In this document: piece after piece, positions 45,716 through 55,305 of the stretch
Layout of the letters: every line of letters begins with the position of its first letter
Numbering within the stretch: position 1 is the stretch's first letter
Origin: Plenodomus lindquistii
Taxonomy: Eukaryota; Ascomycota; Dothideomycetes; Pleosporales; Leptosphaeriaceae
DNA: 64,000 bases
NCBI GenBank assembly: GCA_025504975.1
Contig: JANUWI010000019.1
Location: forward strand, 930,001 to 994,000
Direction: 5' to 3'
Position numbers and translations under genes: made by a program
Notes under the pieces: generated by a model
What the model was told of the DNA's origin: nothing
Database searches by the model: none
Seen by the model: only the letters and a program-made list of their open reading frames with translations

Positions 45716-47674
45716 CTACGCTACTATAGTTTTTTGTACAGGCTGAAAGAGTTCTACAATAGAGAGCTGCCCTAGACTTTTTAGGTGTTCCCTACTCGGC
45801 GTGGATGAAGCAGCGCGAGTTGGAGTCTCGCCGTCTGCTTCGTCTTCGCTGCTCTCGTCGTCGTCATCGCTGTCTCGCACTTCTAGGAAGACTCGCGCAG
45901 GGCCCTGCCGCGCTACAGCTTCTACTTGGAGTATTTCAGGGTGAGTTATAGGTCCCCCAGCGATACACGCAGCTCCTAACCACCTATCCAGCTGCCGACT
46001 TGCCTGAATCACGCCTGGGTTGACCTTGTGGACGAGCTGCAGCCATACGTCCCATTCTGATACACGGAGAACTTGTTCTACCCACGTGTTTGTGATTATA
46101 TCATAGGGCATCAGGCAAAGAATCCCCCATCCCAATTCACATACAGCCTTGTACCACTTCCGCGCACGCTTTAGCTTGACGCCAAACACAGCCCAATCCA
46201 CGTTAGACAGCTTAGCGTACAGCCTCTTTTTGGCTTCGACCCTGACTCGGCCCCGACCGCTCCGGCGGACGCTGTTATCCTCATCCAGCAGTGCCTGCGT
46301 CTCTTGCTCAAAAGCTCGGGCAAGGAAAGCCATAGCCCACCGGTATTGCACGTGCACGGCGGCGAGTTGCGCCTCACACAATGACACAGTATGCCAGATG
46401 CGCTCAAAGGGGACCGTGTTGCCTTGGGTTGCCTGCGATAGGGCGAAGGAGGGATCTGTGCTGTTGTACGTCTCGTGCTCAAGAGGTATAGCTGGCATTC
46501 TCCGAGAGGGGCGCGGCAAAGGACTTCCAATTGCCCTCCACGTCTGGAGGAAGGAGCTGGCGTGCAACCGAGACGTGTAGTTGCCCAGCTCCCTAGCCTT
46601 CTTCAACATATCCACACCCGTATGGAAGGGTGTCCTGGCCGTGGTGTAGAAGTCATGCCCATCTGTCGGCTGTTTGAAGAGCCACGATATTCTATCCTCA
46701 TCCAAGCGCGTGATGGATTGATAGGCGACCAATTCCACAGCAGGAGCCTTTGATGAAGGGGGTAGCAACCCAAGGCTCGACAGCCGATCCTGCCTCCTCC
46801 GCTCCGCCTTTGCAATGCGCCTCTTCTCAGCGGCACGGTTGTTGTTGGTCACGGTTGTGGTTAGCAAGGCGGGTATCGCATGAGGCTCCACGTCATCTTC
46901 CCCGTCCGCGGTTGCGTCCTCGACGTGGTTCACGTCAGCTGTTTCATCCTCGGTTTGCGTACGCGCTACGCTGCTGTTACACGGCGCATCAGTCATATCA
47001 ACATCACTAGGGTCCTCTCTCGCAGGCTGGCTCATGGGTTGCTCTAGCCCACTTGAACTGCCCTCTAGACTGCGGCGAGGGGTACTCTCCTCCCGCGCTC
47101 CCTGCATTCTGCCATCCTCTACGTGTAGACCACCGCCATCGCTGCTAGGCTGGGTCGCGTTACCACCGCCGCATCCTACAACCGAGTCCTCTTGTCCGTA
47201 GAGCTGGCTTGGCTCGCTTTCTACCGTCTCTGCTTCTTCTCCAATGTCGGAGAGTTGCAAAGGGTTGACTCGAGGACCCGGCACGGTCGCAAAATCTCGT
47301 GAGACGAATTGGTTCGGCTGAGCGGAGGGTGGCGGGACACGACTAGGTATGTCGTCGGCGTCTGGCGGGGGAGGTTGCCCAGTTGCGGCCACCGCATGTC
47401 TGATTGTGCTCCAGACTCGCTCTGGTACGATACCCGGAGGAACCGCGTCGTATATCACGCACAGGGCGCCAAGCAGGGAATGGGCTACAATGATGGGGTG
47501 GAGAGGGTCGGGGAGGATGACCCACCCAGCGTTGACACTGCGCCCACGGGTATGTTCTGGACTGGAGGAGAGGGCATGAACAAGTGCAGCGCGATAGTCT
47601 GATTGAGGACAATATATATCGTGGCGACGATAGTCCTCTACTTGATACAGATGCTCAACGGCGCGTGCAGACAT
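45716..47674 (-). CDS. Partner protein of the candidate mobile element, unknown function
   Basis: An intact single-exon frame of 652 residues, ATG at 47672-47674. It has a globular N terminus (residues about 1-95, with PERVWSTIRHAVAATGQ), a disordered acidic/Ser-rich centre (95-290), and a basic segment RAAEKRRIAKAERRRQDRLS near 295. A second globular region follows (340-590; DWAVFGVKLKRARKWYKAVC, YDIITNTWVEQVLRVSEWDV), then an acidic run DSDDDDESSEDEADGE and the C-terminal motif GQLSIVELFQP. That last motif fits a PCNA-interacting (PIP) box pattern, Q-x-x-I-x-x-L-F. It is convergent with the AT-hook gene and has similar base composition. Its role as the second component of an element is inference. 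I know no domain name for it. Confidence 0.65.
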   Translation of the reverse strand: MSARAVEHLYQVEDYRRHDIYCPQSDYRAALVHALSSSPEHTRGRSVNAGWVILPDPLHPIIVAHSLLGALCVIYDAVPPGIVPERVWSTIRHAVAATGQPPPPDADDIPSRVPPPSAQPNQFVSRDFATVPGPRVNPLQLSDIGEEAETVESEPSQLYGQEDSVVGCGGGNATQPSSDGGGLHVEDGRMQGAREESTPRRSLEGSSSGLEQPMSQPAREDPSDVDMTDAPCNSSVARTQTEDETADVNHVEDATADGEDDVEPHAIPALLTTTVTNNNRAAEKRRIAKAERRRQDRLSSLGLLPPSSKAPAVELVAYQSITRLDEDRISWLFKQPTDGHDFYTTARTPFHTGVDMLKKARELGNYTSRLHASSFLQTWRAIGSPLPRPSRRMPAIPLEHETYNSTDPSFALSQATQGNTVPFERIWHTVSLCEAQLAAVHVQYRWAMAFLARAFEQETQALLDEDNSVRRSGRGRVRVEAKKRLYAKLSNVDWAVFGVKLKRARKWYKAVCELGWGILCLMPYDIITNTWVEQVLRVSEWDVWLQLVHKVNPGVIQASRQLDRWLGAACIAGGPITHPEILQVEAVARQGPARVFLEVRDSDDDDESSEDEADGETPTRAASSTPSREHLKSLGQLSIVELFQPVQKTIVA

Positions 47675-49163
47675 TAGAAATGCTATGGGAACAATCGAGT
47701 TTCTTTAGCAAGTTTGGTTGACGCGTCTTATCAAGTTTCGCGTTCAGTTGGGGGACTGGCAGTCCTCCAGCTGCTAGCGCGGCCTATGCTCCACGACTAA
47801 CGGGCCGACTGTTCTGCTAAGACCCCGCTAAACTGCACAGGATCATCTGTATAAACGTAGCAACGCCCAAAAGCATTCATTTAAGTCTGTAGTACAGCTT
47901 CCCTTACCTACTCAGGCAGGTAAACTCGCCCTGGCTTGCTAACGTGCAGGATATGGCCAATTCTCTGATCGGTAAGCGCGGCCTAGAGCTCCAAGTGAGT
48001 TTTATTAAAAGTGCGACTACCTCTCGCGCATGTCAACCATAGAGGGAACGTGGTGGTTTGCTTACGCAGTTGTGTTGACGCGTCTTGCTCCTCAACTGCT
48101 ACCCGCAGCAGACCAGCAGTTATGAAGCCAACAGTAAGTTCTACAGGCTAATCTAATTTTGAATACAACCAGATGACATGACGTACAGGATGCGCTGTTC
48201 AAAATACATACGCAGACGTTTAGGTATTGTAGCTATTATAAGCACGTTAGATTCTCTTACTATCCTGTAGGCCTGAGGGTTGTAGAGTAGATAACTAATA
48301 GGGTGATAGCTAGATAAAGGAAGTATACTCTTCAAACAGCGTGCTAACAGAGTCTCGTGAACCATGCGTTGAGTAGATAGAAGGTGAATAGCAGACCTGG
48401 GTACTGGACGGCACAGACTTTACACGACCTGGGTAGGTGCTTGGTACGTACGAGTAGTCTGCTGTTGCGACTTTCTCCCGTGAAGTAGCAAGCGGTAGCG
48501 GGGGAAGGGGTTTGTCTGGCCCGTCCAGACTTGTCTCTACTAGCTCTGAGATTCGCTTTGTGTTGATGCGTGCTCTTGGTGGAAACGCCGGAGGGAGGGT
48601 CGTAGGGTCTCGCGGCCCTGGGCACAGGGGCGAGTTGCTGTACCCTAGCGTCGGCCCTGCATTTTGTAAGTACGTCTCGGCTACGGCAACTAGACACGGT
48701 ACTTACTCTGGCCAGATTTTGGCTCCTGTGTCCCTAGCGATAGATTTCCCCTGGTTGGAGCTAGACGTTGGCTGGCAATCAGCTCAACAGGACATAGGCT
48801 TTTTCTGGAAAGGGTTGAAGAAGATCCGTGAACAGACTGTAGTTGATAGGATGGAGAAGGGTGGCGAGGCGAAATAGAGGTTCGCTGGCCACTGCCCTTT
48901 ACTTGGAATGCCTCCGAATCCAATACGGCCGGAAGATGCGTGGCTGCGGCTAGATCTACCGGCTCAGCTGGTAGCAATGGGATGGTAGGAGGATGGCCTG
49001 GCCGCTTCTCAGCATGCAGGGCTGACTTTGGGACGATTGCACTCGGATACCCTTTGCAGAAGTAGGTTGGGCTAGACAAGTCTTGGTCGCGCCAGTCGGT
49101 CTGGGAGCATAGGGTAGTAGAGCCTGCGTATAGTTAGCACGTTGTATGATAATCCTCTATTCG

Positions 49164-49346
49164 CTATGTCTGCTTACTACGATCTAGGCGTGTTATCGCT
49201 CTTGGTAGTAGCCCTTCTACGTCTGATCTTCCCTTCTTTTGGTACAACCGAATTGTGTAGACAATACTCGCAGTAAGAAGAAGACCTATATTTATGCATC
49301 CAAATACAATGATAGCAACGAGAAGTTGACTTTGGATGGACAGCAT
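49164..49346 (-). CDS. Possible small single-pass membrane protein
   Basis: A 60-residue frame beginning MLSIQSQLLVAIIVFGCINI with one strong hydrophobic segment (residues about 7-31), then a basic stop-transfer region (YQKKGRSD) and a short cytosolic tail. ATG and stop are present. It has no known homologue that I recognise. Such a frame can arise by chance, so support is weak. Confidence 0.25.
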   Translation of the reverse strand: MLSIQSQLLVAIIVFGCINIGLLLTASIVYTIRLYQKKGRSDVEGLLPRAITRLDRSKQT

Positions 49347-49694
49347 AGCGTATGGAGAAGAGGTACGAACCTACAAAAGCAAAACTAAGAACATAGGATG
49401 TATCTCAAACAAGTAGTATGAGCGTGGGCATACGAACAAATAGCTAGTCTACTGTAGGGGCCTTGAAGTAAGTTCCCTTTGATTCTGCCTCACCGTGCTC
49501 TAGCCACGCCGCATAAGGCTATACGCTGTAATGCTTAGATGCATGCTAGGATGTCTTACTACACCTAGTTGTACGGTCCCACTCGGCGGCTCTTCTTCAG
49601 ACACTATCCGCGGGAACGCTTTGCCTTCGCCCAATGGCTTGTTCTATAGCTGCTTCCAAGCGTGCAGACCTAGTTGATCCACAGAATCTTTCCA

Positions 49695-49880
49695 AGAGGA
49701 GGTATAGTAGGCGTACAGACTCTTTGCAGGAGGATGCGCGGGGTGCGCAGACTCGTTGCGGCAGGAGGCACAGTAGGCACGTAGAATTGTTGCAGCAGGA
49801 GGAGGCGCAGCGGGCGCGTAGAATTATCGTAGGAAGAGGCACAGTTGGCACATGCACTCGTTGCAGAAGGAGGCACGAGT
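49695..49880. repeat. Degenerate 33-37-bp minisatellite, about five units
   Basis: Units share the pattern AGTAGGC..AGA-TTGT/CTTTGCAG-AGGAGGC. Successive anchors are AGTAGGCGTACAGACTC, GGTGCGCAGACTCGTT, AGTAGGCACGTAGAATTG, AGCGGGCGCGTAGAATTA and AGTTGGCACATGCACTC. This causes the repetitive translations seen on both strands, which are not genes. Confidence 0.7.
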
Positions 49881-50231
49881 AGCTTCTAGAGGGTTACAGG
49901 GAGCTGTCTTGACCAGCGCTTACAGAACTGCTCCACTAACAGCTTAAGCAGCCAGCGCTGGGCTGCGCGCGGTAGAACAGACGCACGAGAAGCATAGAAA
50001 TAGAGCTTGGCCTGCATGGGCACTATCCTAGCAAGCTTGTAGAAGCTTATATCAAGAGCAATTTACCAATCTAACGAGTAGTGTGTTACAGAGCTGTCCA
50101 TTGCAGTATAGCGTTGCGAGGGTATTCACCTATAATGTATGTCCTAGACTGCAGTAGCTCCATGCAAAAAACCACACTTCTCGTCCTATCGAGCCCTTTC
50201 CAAACACCAACTGTCAACTAGCTATACCACG

Positions 50232-51030
50232 ATGAAAACCGCTAGCTTCGTCGCGTGGTACCTCTGTGCCCTTGGCCTCCACGTAGTCGCCCAGGCACAC
50301 GTGAAAATCATGCCCTTTGGTGCATCTATCGTGTCAGTAGGTCGTCTCTTATGCTTACTCTAAGCCACCCAATTTGCTAACATTCTACTAGAAATGCTGG
50401 CGTGGTCACCTCGGAACCAAACTGGAAAATTCAGGTGTCACTGATTTCGAGTTTGTAGAGAGTCTGAAGGAAGGCTGCAGCGGTAGCAACAACCACCAGG
50501 CACACGAAGGCCATGCTGGTTCCCTGGCCACAGATTACGCACACAACAACAACCTAACAGGCTGGCTAGATCAAAATCCTCCTGATATCATCATCATGCT
50601 CCTTGGTACAAACGACATCCTGCACGGCAAGAAGCCACCAGGGGAAATTCTTGCGGCGTACGATACCCTTCTGGCGCAGATGCGGGCAAAGAACCCCAGC
50701 ATACAACTTATACTCTCCAGTCTTTTGCCTCTTGACCCAAGGCGCTGGCCCAACGCCGGCGTACAGGCAGTGAAAGCGCTTAACGCTGCCATGGTGTCCT
50801 GGGCACCCAGCCGCTCGACGGCACAGTCCCCTATCTACTTTACCGATACCTCTACTAACTTCTTCGCTGTCTCGGACACCACAGACGGCGAGCATCCCAA
50901 CAACTTGGGCAATGAGAAGGTTGCGGCGAAGCTATTCGGGCCTACGAGGAACGCCATCTGCGCCGCTCGTCGGGCGCGAGCGGTTGCTTCACACTCCCGG
51001 CCACGACGCATCGCTGATTGGACACGGTAG
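50232..51030 (+). CDS. Secreted SGNH-hydrolase / CE3-type carbohydrate esterase
   Basis: Two exons, 50232-50336 and 50392-51030, with a 55-nt intron (donor GTAGGT, branch TGCTAAC, acceptor CTACTAG), give about 247 residues. The signal peptide is MKTASFVAWYLCALGLHVVA, with cleavage likely at AQA. CE3 landmarks: block I VKIMPFGASIVS, CWRGHLGTKL, EGHAGSLATDYA, block III MLLGTNDILHG, and block V TDGEHPNNLGNEK with the catalytic Asp-His pair. CE3 enzymes deacetylate xylan outside the cell. Oddities: GDS in block I is GAS here, with the nucleophile Ser kept and the preceding Asp lost. The C terminus after NAICAARRA is a basic tail instead of a linker and CBM. It belongs to a group of secreted-protein genes between 50 and 55.3 kb. 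Confidence 0.75.
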
Positions 51031-51402
51031 CTGGGACTGAGTACAGAGGCACAGGAGGCAGAGTAAGGGATCAGGGCACACTTGGACATGTAGCAAAGAG
51101 GCGCAGATGGCGCTTCGGGCGCGAGGGTCAGGCATGGGGGCTGCGCACTCAGCAGGACCAACACTCACTACGAGTTGGATCTTGGCAGGCTGACTAGGAG
51201 GTAATGTCTGATCACGACAAAGCGCGGTTCTAGAACGACTTTTAACGAGTAAGAAGCATAGGTTGGCTCTCTTTCCACGGTAGTTTGGCTCGTAGCCTCA
51301 GCTGCCCTTCGTGTACTGTAGTTGCGACGAACTTGGGCTCCCATTTCTTACTACTGGTGAAGAGCCTACTTCCTAGCTACCTATATGCTACTTTGAAACA
51401 CT
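51031..51402. other. Short spacer between convergent genes
   Basis: No supportable gene. It holds the 3' ends of the esterase gene (plus) and the deaminase-like gene (minus). Confidence 0.4.
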
Positions 51403-52113
51403 CTAACACTCCGAAGTAATACCCAAGTTGACTAAGACTTGAGCACAGGAGGGAGCAATCCCGTTCCCTTTCCCGTTCTTCCCACGGCAAGGAGGTTTAG
51501 GTCCAACCCGGTCCTGAGTATTATACTGTCCGTATACAACCATATAGCTATTCGGCGGATATCGAATCCCTGTTGGTCTCTCCTCTCTCTCGTACACGTA
51601 CATTGCCATATCCTCTGCATGCCACTTAGACGTCCCCTGATACGTCCGATCCTTAACCTGTCCCCAAAGAACAGGTGCTTGCGTGCGGAGCCTGCCATCA
51701 AATGCGGCTTGTACCGTGATACCTGTTGGCTCTGTCCCATGGGGTATAGAACCCAGGTACACTCCTACTCCTGGAACCCAAAGCGCAGCCACCAGGGCTG
51801 GTGGGCTTGTCTGTCGCCACGCATTCACTGCGTATTCATCGATAGTATCCGTTGTCCACTGGGAATTTGCCGGCTGTTTGACAAAGCCACTCCATGTGGT
51901 TCCTGGTCCTTGACCCCAGTTCGTAAGGGGTGGGTCTGTTGCACGCTTCTCGAACCAGGTCTCTTCGTCTGTCCCTTCATCAAGCTGGCTCTCCTGTAGC
52001 AGTACAACGTCGTCTGCCAGCGCATGGCCTTGGTTCGGATAGGCATAAGCTGTGCCCAGGACCTGCCTAAAGGCGAGGAGGCCAAGTAATGCCTTTACGA
52101 CCGAGAGCTGCAT
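51403..52113 (-). CDS. Secreted protein with deaminase-like HAE/Cys pattern
   Basis: An intact 236-residue frame. The signal peptide is MQLSVVKALLGLLAFRQVLG with cleavage near TAYA. An acidic propeptide ends in a Kex2-type site WFEKR at about residue 57. The mature part has VPGVGVYLGSIPHG, then KWHAEDMAMYVYE, PPNSYMVVYGQYNTQD and KPPCRGKNGKG followed by IAPSCAQVLVNLGI. A His-Ala-Glu helix followed by two spaced Cys residues is the zinc-site layout of the nucleic-acid deaminase-like fold seen in many secreted microbial effectors and toxins. The Cys spacing is wider than the classical CxxC, so activity is uncertain. It could be a secreted effector or a toxin against competitors (inference). It sits among other secretome genes. 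Confidence 0.6.
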   Translation of the reverse strand: MQLSVVKALLGLLAFRQVLGTAYAYPNQGHALADDVVLLQESQLDEGTDEETWFEKRATDPPLTNWGQGPGTTWSGFVKQPANSQWTTDTIDEYAVNAWRQTSPPALVAALWVPGVGVYLGSIPHGTEPTGITVQAAFDGRLRTQAPVLWGQVKDRTYQGTSKWHAEDMAMYVYEREERPTGIRYPPNSYMVVYGQYNTQDRVGPKPPCRGKNGKGNGIAPSCAQVLVNLGITSEC

Positions 52114-52809
52114 ACTGAGGCGTGGGTATTGACTATGGTTTGTACGGCAGTGGACGGGTCGAGTGTAGTATAGATAGATTTAGTTGTTGATTTGGGAAAG
52201 GTAGCATAGATAGAAGAAGGTAGGAATCGCGTAACGAACTGAGATGGTAGAAGGGAGCATACAAGAGGGTACATATACTTGTCATGTTGCGTATGAAGCT
52301 GCTCGAGAACGAACTAGGTCCGCTGCGCAGAGTACGCCTTGCTACCAAAGGGGTATGCGCCCTAGTAGACTGTTTCAGGAGAAAGGCACAGCAAGAGAGA
52401 GGGCGCTTACATGTATTGCCTGAACGAAGCAACTACCGTGCCCGGTTACATGATACTATAGTCTGTTTCGTCGCAGAGGCACAGAAAGCTACCTGATCCT
52501 TGGAAAGTGGCAGATAACAATCGACTACGGCAAGGCGGATTTGGTCTAGCACGAATCTACCTAGAAGGGTTTAGCTGTTCTAGATGTGCATGACGTAAGT
52601 TACGTATAAAGAGTATTATCAAGTCCAACGGAAGCTATCAAGCTGTGTGACACGTACTACTCTAGTACCCCTCCTTCACACTCTATCGTACTATCTACCA
52701 ACATCCTTCTATTCCGCACAACATACTACGTGTTTCTGCGTCTTCTTGTTGTGGTGTAGACACCCTAGCTCTGTCTTTTGTTCTCCTACCCCGCGTCTAC
52801 AGACCTATA
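52114..52809. promoter_or_regulatory. Divergent promoter region of deaminase-like and F-box genes
   Basis: The two flanking genes diverge from here. On the minus side, a C/A-rich leader with TCTATCTATACTACAC precedes the start at 52113. On the plus side, a long pyrimidine-rich stretch (CTATCTACCAACATCC, TCTGTCTTTTGTTCTCC) leads to ATG 52810. No specific operator is recognisable, and there is no other gene. Confidence 0.5.
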
Positions 52810-54063
52810 ATGCCTCGCATAGTCCCCCAAGGTCCGTGGACTACTGAGCTAGACTGGAATCTACATGCAACGCACGACGGCGAGACGTGTACTCCTTTTC
52901 ATCTCTACGTTCGACCAAGAGCCGTACACCAACTAGCTAGGGACTTCCCACAGTTCTCGCGACTGCCTGCCGAGCTGCAGATAGCCATTTTCCGCCACTG
53001 CGATAGCGCAGTACTGTTCCAGCTTATGCGCGTATCATCCAAGACGCGCAGGGAGGCAGAAAAGCTGTTTTGGTCTCGGCATGATGCCTGGGTTAAGATC
53101 GATGGGACGTGGCTGCTCGCCGGTGGGTTCTCTGGCCATACCTACGACGCTATAGACTTCCTTGCCCGCGTAAGGCAGGTTGAAGTGGATTTTGACGGAT
53201 CAGGACCTCTTAGCCACAACGCGTGGGTGGACGGCGTACAACAGTACGCTAAACGGCCTCCTGACCATATTAGGGACCAGCAAATCCACCGCTTCTGGCA
53301 AGTATTGCAATGGCGATTCCCCTGCGCGGACAACGTTATCCTGAGCGGGATCAGTGGAGAGGATGCTGGCTTAGCCCCACCAACTGCTTTTATGACAATG
53401 GTAGAGCAATGCCCAAGGCCCATTCGCGCATCGGTCTCTTGTCTTCAACGGATACCCGGATACCCTGCACGAGCGACCAGAACCTTATGGCGTCAGACCC
53501 CTCCCGGTAACAGTCAGCTAGCAGCCTGGAAAGCGGTGACTCTGGATTGGAGGAGACAAACCGTGCTCCCACCACCCAAGAGATTTAGTGGGCCCGTAGG
53601 GGCATTCTCCCGCATAGAGTACTACCATAGTCTGTTTTTCTACCGGCACTTTGCCAAACGGCTACTTCTCATCCAGGCCACCGAGGCCTATTATTCACAC
53701 CCTGACCGGAGGCCGTGTATCTGTCCTGTGGCGGGATGCGGTCTACTGTTCGAGCTGCCAGGCCAGTGGGCGACGCATATGATCGATGCCGCGCACGATG
53801 GAGAAATCAGTCCTCCTGGCGAACCGTTCAAAAGCTTGTTTGAGGATCACTTTGCTAGGCAGGCGCGCATAGAACAACAGTATGCAGACGAGATGGCAGA
53901 TCTGCAGACAAAGTGGGGTGAAGAAGGCAGCCAGCAGCGTACGGATGCAGAGCAGGCCTTTCTGACCCAACTTCAGCATGATCCTTTATGGACGCACGAG
54001 AAGCCTCCAGCAGAGAGTGCGATCTGGCTCCGCTACCAACAAGCCATGTGTGAGAAGTCCTAG
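52810..54063 (+). CDS. F-box protein with C-terminal C2H2-like motif
   Basis: An intact single-exon frame of 417 residues. An F-box is visible at about residues 46-90: FSRLPAELQIAIFRHCDSAV, LFQLMRVSSKTRREAEKLFW. The central region (FFYRHFAKRLLLIQATEAYY) is followed near residue 300 by CPVAGCGLLFELPGQW and THMIDAAH, a C2H2-like zinc pattern. The C-terminal part is charged and helical (ARQARIEQQYADEMADLQTK). F-box proteins link substrates to SCF ubiquitin ligases. This one belongs to a broad fungal group with F-box plus variable C terminus, whose targets are unknown. ATG 52810 is preceded by a pyrimidine-rich leader. No damage is visible. Confidence 0.7.
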   Translation: MPRIVPQGPWTTELDWNLHATHDGETCTPFHLYVRPRAVHQLARDFPQFSRLPAELQIAIFRHCDSAVLFQLMRVSSKTRREAEKLFWSRHDAWVKIDGTWLLAGGFSGHTYDAIDFLARVRQVEVDFDGSGPLSHNAWVDGVQQYAKRPPDHIRDQQIHRFWQVLQWRFPCADNVILSGISGEDAGLAPPTAFMTMVEQCPRPIRASVSCLQRIPGYPARATRTLWRQTPPGNSQLAAWKAVTLDWRRQTVLPPPKRFSGPVGAFSRIEYYHSLFFYRHFAKRLLLIQATEAYYSHPDRRPCICPVAGCGLLFELPGQWATHMIDAAHDGEISPPGEPFKSLFEDHFARQARIEQQYADEMADLQTKWGEEGSQQRTDAEQAFLTQLQHDPLWTHEKPPAESAIWLRYQQAMCEKS

Positions 54064-54650
54064 CTAGGGATAGTGTTAGTAACCAATCTTACCGTACCGA
54101 TAGAAGCGTACATTCTCTCCGTGTTCCTCCTAGTGATGTAATTGCACAAGAATGGGTACTCTGTACCCATACCAGTTGATTTGAGCAGAAAGCTCTCTTT
54201 TGCCTTAGCGCTACCCACGCCGCCTCCTGGGGTCCACATGAGAATTGGGACCTGTGCCACTATGGCGATGTCAGAGCAGCTCCGGTGCTGTGCCACCATC
54301 CCAACGCCGGGCTCATTACGGTGCTGTGCCACTATCACAGCGTGACGCGGACTTTAGGACTATCCTAGCATCCTATGCACTTTTAGACGCCATGGAGAGA
54401 AAATTGTGTTTCAAGGAGTCGGCACAGCAAGGCGGAATGCATATTCGGTGGGGCAGGAGGGCGCGTAGTCGCGCAGCTGTTTCTTGCGGGCACGGGAACA
54501 GAGAAGAGACAGAAGGGTGCGGCCTATATAGCGGGCTCTTCCCTACGCTCTTTCCCATCTACCATTGTTCCTTCCTCTTGACTACTAGTAAGTCTATACT
54601 CTCCGCTCCCTATTCTCTACTCTAGCGTCCTCTGCTCGCTTACGTGCATC
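54064..54650. other. Spacer with short direct repeats, promoter of the PKPE gene
   Basis: Near 54286-54345 the motif GGTGCTGTGCCAC recurs about 37 bases apart, with a weaker third copy (CCTGTGCCACTATGG) further left. The right part holds the promoter of the secreted repeat protein. Confidence 0.5.
54525..54650 (+). promoter_or_regulatory. TATA box and pyrimidine-rich leader of the PKPE-repeat gene
   Basis: CCTATATAGC places a TATA element at 54525-54530, about 120 bases before ATG 54651. It is followed by a long C/T-rich stretch, a layout typical of strongly expressed fungal genes. Confidence 0.6.
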
Positions 54651-55269
54651 ATGCATCTCTCCTCCGCTACCGTCATCGCCTTTCTCTCCGCGGTCGGGCA
54701 GACGCTGGACGCAAGGCAGGCCTTGCAGCCTTTACACGCCTCCTCGACGCCAAGTGTATCGGACGGAGGTGACAGCCATTGGAGGGGCGATGACCACTAC
54801 GTCCACTGGCCAATGGCACGCGATACTGTCGATGCGAATCGGTTCAAGTTACCAAAGCTAAAGCCTGACCCAAAGCCGAAGCCTGAACCAAAGCCGAAGC
54901 CTGAACCAAAGCCTGAACCAAAGCCGAAGCCTGAACCAAAGCCTGAACCAAAGCCGAAGCCTGAACCAAAGCCGAAGCCTGAACCAAAGCCGAAGCCTGA
55001 ACCAAAGCCGAAGCCTGAACCAAAGCCGAAGCCGAAGCCAAAGCCAGAACCAAAGCCAAAGCCAAAGCCAAAGCCAGAACCAAAGCCAAAGCCAAAGCCA
55101 AAGCCAAAGCCGTCTGCACTAAGGCCGTCTGCAGTCAAGCCGTCTAGATCACCAAAGCCATCAGGATCGCTAAAGTCGTTATCTGTACCTACGCACTCTA
55201 CAACACCACGTGCCGCATGCACTAGGAAGGACAGGGTGAAGCCAAGCAGCGTTGTTACACAATTAAGAT

Positions 55270-55271
<2 letters not shown>
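54651..55271 (+). CDS. Secreted Pro-Lys-Pro-Glu repeat protein
   Basis: A 206-residue frame with a signal peptide MHLSSATVIAFLSAVGQTLD (cleavage near LDA), a short unique segment (WRGDDHYVHWPMARD), then residues about 65-155 made of PKPKPEPKPKPE units. A Ser/Pro/Lys tail follows (PSAVKPSRSPKPSGSLKSL). Such extended proline-rich repeats form stiff polyproline rods and occur in cell-wall or adhesive surface proteins and in some effectors. The exact role is unknown. The repeat DNA makes copy number variable between strains. The upstream TATA box and leader support real expression. The large Gly/Phe frame on the opposite strand is only its shadow. Confidence 0.7.
54860..55112 (+). repeat. 6/12/18-bp coding minisatellite
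   Basis: Repeats of CCAAAGCC, GAAGCCTGAA and later CCAAAGCCAAAG units encode PKPEPK/PKPKPK. The right third has switched to the simpler AAAGCC hexamer, suggesting recent slippage. Confidence 0.85.

Positions 55272-55305
<34 letters not shown>
55271..55305 (+). repeat. GGGACA hexamer repeat, 5.8 copies
   Basis: Starting at the stop codon of the PKPE gene, GGGACA repeats five times plus GGGAC. Six G-triplets with 3-base spacers can form a G-quadruplex on the plus strand, here at the very start of the 3' UTR. Confidence 0.9.

Larger units (their letters stand above)
40992..47674. mobile_element. Candidate two-gene mobile element (coding part)
   Basis: Two large convergent genes with no housekeeping similarity sit between RIP-saturated DNA and a gene-poor spacer. 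The first has an AT-hook-like N terminus. Each carries a PIP-box-like motif near the C terminus. The first is inactivated by stops of the RIP type. This is how old multicopy elements look in such genomes. I could not define terminal inverted repeats or target duplications, so the boundaries given are only those of the coding parts. Confidence 0.4.
47675..50231. other. Gene-poor spacer with small repeats
   Basis: No recognised gene in about 2.5 kb; frames up to 129 codons overlap on opposite strands without domains. It holds a 13-bp direct repeat GTTGACGCGTCTT (47718-47730 and 48074-48086), a small membrane-protein-like frame at 49164-49346 and a minisatellite near 49.7-49.88 kb. The last about 70 bases before 50232 are C/A-rich, typical of a fungal 5' leader. 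Confidence 0.4.

Noticed and set aside
49597..49882. Overlapping repetitive frames on both strands
   Set aside because: They are produced by the 33-37-bp minisatellite and show no unique domain.
54797..55222. Minus-strand Gly/Phe/Ser repeat protein of 141 codons
   Set aside because: It is the exact shadow of the PKPE repeat; the plus strand has a signal peptide, TATA box and leader.
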